A DNA stretch of 64,000 nt from Rhizophagus clarus (taxonomy: Eukaryota; Glomeromycota; Glomeromycetes; Glomerales; Glomeraceae): the NCBI GenBank assembly GCA_015698045.1, contig BLAL01000261.1:744001-808000 (forward strand), in the 5' to 3' direction. Made by a program: the position numbers and the translations under genes. The notes below the pieces were generated by a model. The model ran no database searches, was not told the origin of the DNA, and saw nothing but the letters and a program-made list of their open reading frames with translations. Position 1 is the stretch's first letter, and each line of letters starts with the position of its first letter. Shown piece by piece: positions 62,103 through 64,000 of the stretch.

Positions 62103-62338
62103 AGTATTAGGCTAATTAGGAATAAGTAAAATTTTACTAGGATCGGATAAATGATCGGCCGATAGGCCGATGATCCGACTCTAAAGTAGAATTTTACTGT
62201 TCCACCCATTTTTTATTTTACTTTCCATTTTTAAACAGTAGTATAATCAGTAGTATAATCAATATTCAATGGTATAATAATCCATTTACTGCAGGAATGC
62301 ATAAATAAGTGTAAATGGTGCCGATCAGGGGAAAGAAC
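62103..62338. mobile_element. Insert of about 235 bp present only in duplication copy 2
   Basis: Copy 1 runs from AAAAATATACAATA almost directly into GTGTGCAGATTT, whereas copy 2 has about 235 extra bases here. The insert contains an imperfect palindrome (AGTAAAATTTTACTA ... AGTAGAATTTTACT around GATCGGCCGATAG), which suggests a small fold-back element. No clear target duplication was seen. Confidence 0.6.
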
Positions 62339-62669
62339 ACTTGTGTGCAGATTTGTTTATATTTAAGTCAACGTATTATTCTAATTATTGTTTTTTTTTT
62401 TTTTTTTTTTTTTTTAAAAGCAATGCAAAAATTTTACATTAAAAAAAGTGTGTACATTAAGTTTATCGTACAACTTAAAAATCAGGATTTGTAAATTAAT
62501 ATCGTACACAACCAAGGAAGAGTTTGGTAACCAGTTAATTATATTGGATTATATTTTGGCCAAAATTAAATGTAATTCTGGACAAAATTAAGCATAATGT
62601 GAGCCAAATTTATTCATTATATTTCTTTTATTTATTTAATAGATACAGTTTCATTTTACATTTCAAACA

Positions 62670-62909
62670 ATGAAAATTCTTAAATTTTATCCGATGTATC
62701 CTGTATCAGAAAAATATCAAATACGAATTTTAACCGGCCTTAACCGGTTCCAATCTAAATACGTTAAGAATGCTCAAAAGGACCATGCTCCTTCTGGTAA
62801 AGCTGGCAAGAATTTATGGCATAAAAATTTTGAGTTACGTGAATTCCTATTGAAGATACCTAATTTGATTACTCTTACTAAATTTATTCTTATAATTATA
62901 CTATATTAA
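62670..62909 (+). CDS. Possible small protein (79 aa) in duplication copy 2
   Basis: An open frame from ATG 62670 with YPMYPVSEKYQIRILTGLNR early and FELREFLLKIPNLITL late. In copy 1 the last part is recognisable (FELRDFLLEIPNL near 49870-49910, plus strand), with mostly silent or conservative changes, but a shift and a stop break the rest. This hints at past selection on the protein. It might be one exon of a larger gene. No known domain. Confidence 0.3.
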   Translation: MKILKFYPMYPVSEKYQIRILTGLNRFQSKYVKNAQKDHAPSGKAGKNLWHKNFELREFLLKIPNLITLTKFILIIILY

Positions 62910-64000
62910 TACAAATTGACCCTATTTTCTTTGGCAGGCGTTAACATTTTTCTAATTTTATAATGTAGATCTTTGGTTATTTTCTTTGTTATATTGAAGC
63001 TTCAGAAGAGAATATGCATCGACTACCACATTTCACCCCAACTGCCCAACATACTCCCAGCATTTTTGCCAAAAAAGGAAAAAAAAAAATATTAAAATGA
63101 TTTCTATCCTTAGGCCTAAGAATTTTAATTACACCGATTATTCATTAGCTAAAAAAAGAAAAAAATAATAATAATAAACATTGCGAAAAAAATACTTGAT
63201 TTGATTTAAATTTCACAATTAAACTTAAACAGTTTGACTCCCAACGTTAAAGCCCGGCTTGCGGCCGTTTGCCCAGCCGTTTGTCATAGTTATGGCATCA
63301 TGATATTTAGGCATATTAAGAAAGCGAAACATCGTACCTATCAGATTTCCAATCTTTAATAACAAGAGTGAACGAAACAATTTCAGCCTACTCGAATATA
63401 CGGCTTAATTTTTCATGACCGTAAAATAAGAAGTGATAAATATTCTGTACTTTTATTATATACAGTATATAGTATCGGCTCATATAATTTTCTTAAAACA
63501 TGTTTAAAAATGTCATTTAAGTTATTTTCGTAAATAATTCAAAATCACAATAATTCAAGAACCTTGAATATGTAAGTGCGATATATTATGGTGCCCGATG
63601 TCCCTTTCAGGTACACTACATTTTTGTAGTTACGCTACGCTTTGTGTATATAAACAATAGCGATAGTAAATATTTAATTAGTTAGTAAGATTTCATCAAT
63701 TTTTTCATATGAATGAGATTCGGAAATAGGTGTTATGAAAATTTTCATTTGTGATTTGATAAGATTTGATCAAAATTATTCATTATTTATTTATTTGTTT
63801 ATGTACTACTTTATACTTTTATTCAAATTTTGATTAATGTAATATTGACAAAACTTTTGTAGTACAGAATTTACTTGTCTCTAAAATTTGCATAACGCTA
63901 ATATAAATACGAGTGTCTTTGAATTTAATTTGTTTTCAAACCGTTTTCCTATAAGCTTTACTTTAATTGACTTGCATTTAACCCATTTATTTTTTTCTTT

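Larger units (their letters stand above)
61929..64000. repeat. Segmental duplication copy 2 (runs off the window)
   Basis: Direct counterpart of 49425-51065 (shared blocks listed there), with the TATA-like block at about 63636-63655. The last bases (TTTATTTTTTTCTTT) align with about 51020-51040, about 100 bp before the ATG of the small gene in copy 1. The second copy of that gene would therefore start just outside. Confidence 0.88.

Overview
The window looks like nuclear DNA of an arbuscular mycorrhizal fungus of the Rhizophagus (Glomeromycotina) type. This is an inference. It rests on the very AT-rich base composition, many short introns of about 65-110 nt with GT..AG ends, an expanded family of TKL-like kinases carrying a WTSGN motif, kinase-Sel1 fusions, and a dense load of decayed LINE, Tc1/mariner and hAT-type elements. 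I found no tRNA, rRNA or CRISPR array.

Layout. 1-5.9 kb is gene-free apart from one hAT-type MITE. 5.88-11.66 kb holds the most unusual gene: a kinase gene whose N-terminal exon has been copied in tandem, so that about ten N-lobe-like units, nine of them fused after strand beta5 and each separated by a phase-0 intron, precede one kinase body that is cut by an in-frame TAA. 12.8-19.3 kb is a graveyard: a MITE, a kinase relic, a 1.8-kb polyadenylated retrocopy with a perfect 19-bp target duplication, a Sel1 relic, an AC-rich relic and an orphan kinase tail. 19.5-22.2 kb (minus strand) encodes an 803-aa protein with an MLKL-like helical bundle, a pseudokinase-like domain and Sel1 repeats. 23.8-25.4 and 29.6-31.1 kb (minus) are two related two-exon kinases; the first has a 1-nt frameshift. 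Between them lie decayed hypothetical genes and a Phe-rich spliced ORF on a polypurine tract.

32.7-38.4 kb is a conserved core: a PHO84-type phosphate transporter (3 exons, 549 aa) followed on the same strand by a long-form tRNase Z (12 exons, about 842 aa). A two-exon coiled-coil gene lies at 39.2-40.1 kb (minus). From 41 kb to the end mobile DNA dominates: a decayed LINE with a nested MITE (41.1-44.8 kb); a roughly 2-kb direct segmental duplication (49.4-51.1 and 61.9-64.0 kb) with a small gene behind copy 1; an outer Tc1-like transposase gene interrupted by a complete-ended 1.33-kb mariner and by a hAT MITE (53.3-56.3 kb); and a hypothetical minus-strand gene split by a LINE 3' part (57.5-60.8 kb). 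The open frames of that LINE are broken by eight TGA codons, one frameshift and no TAA or TAG.

How the genes work together: the transporter and tRNase Z are housekeeping or nutrient genes without a shared pathway. The kinases and the MLKL-like protein are members of expanded signalling families whose partners cannot be read from this window. Exon-intron models come from splice motifs, reading-frame continuity and comparison of paralogues inside the window; no transcript evidence was available.
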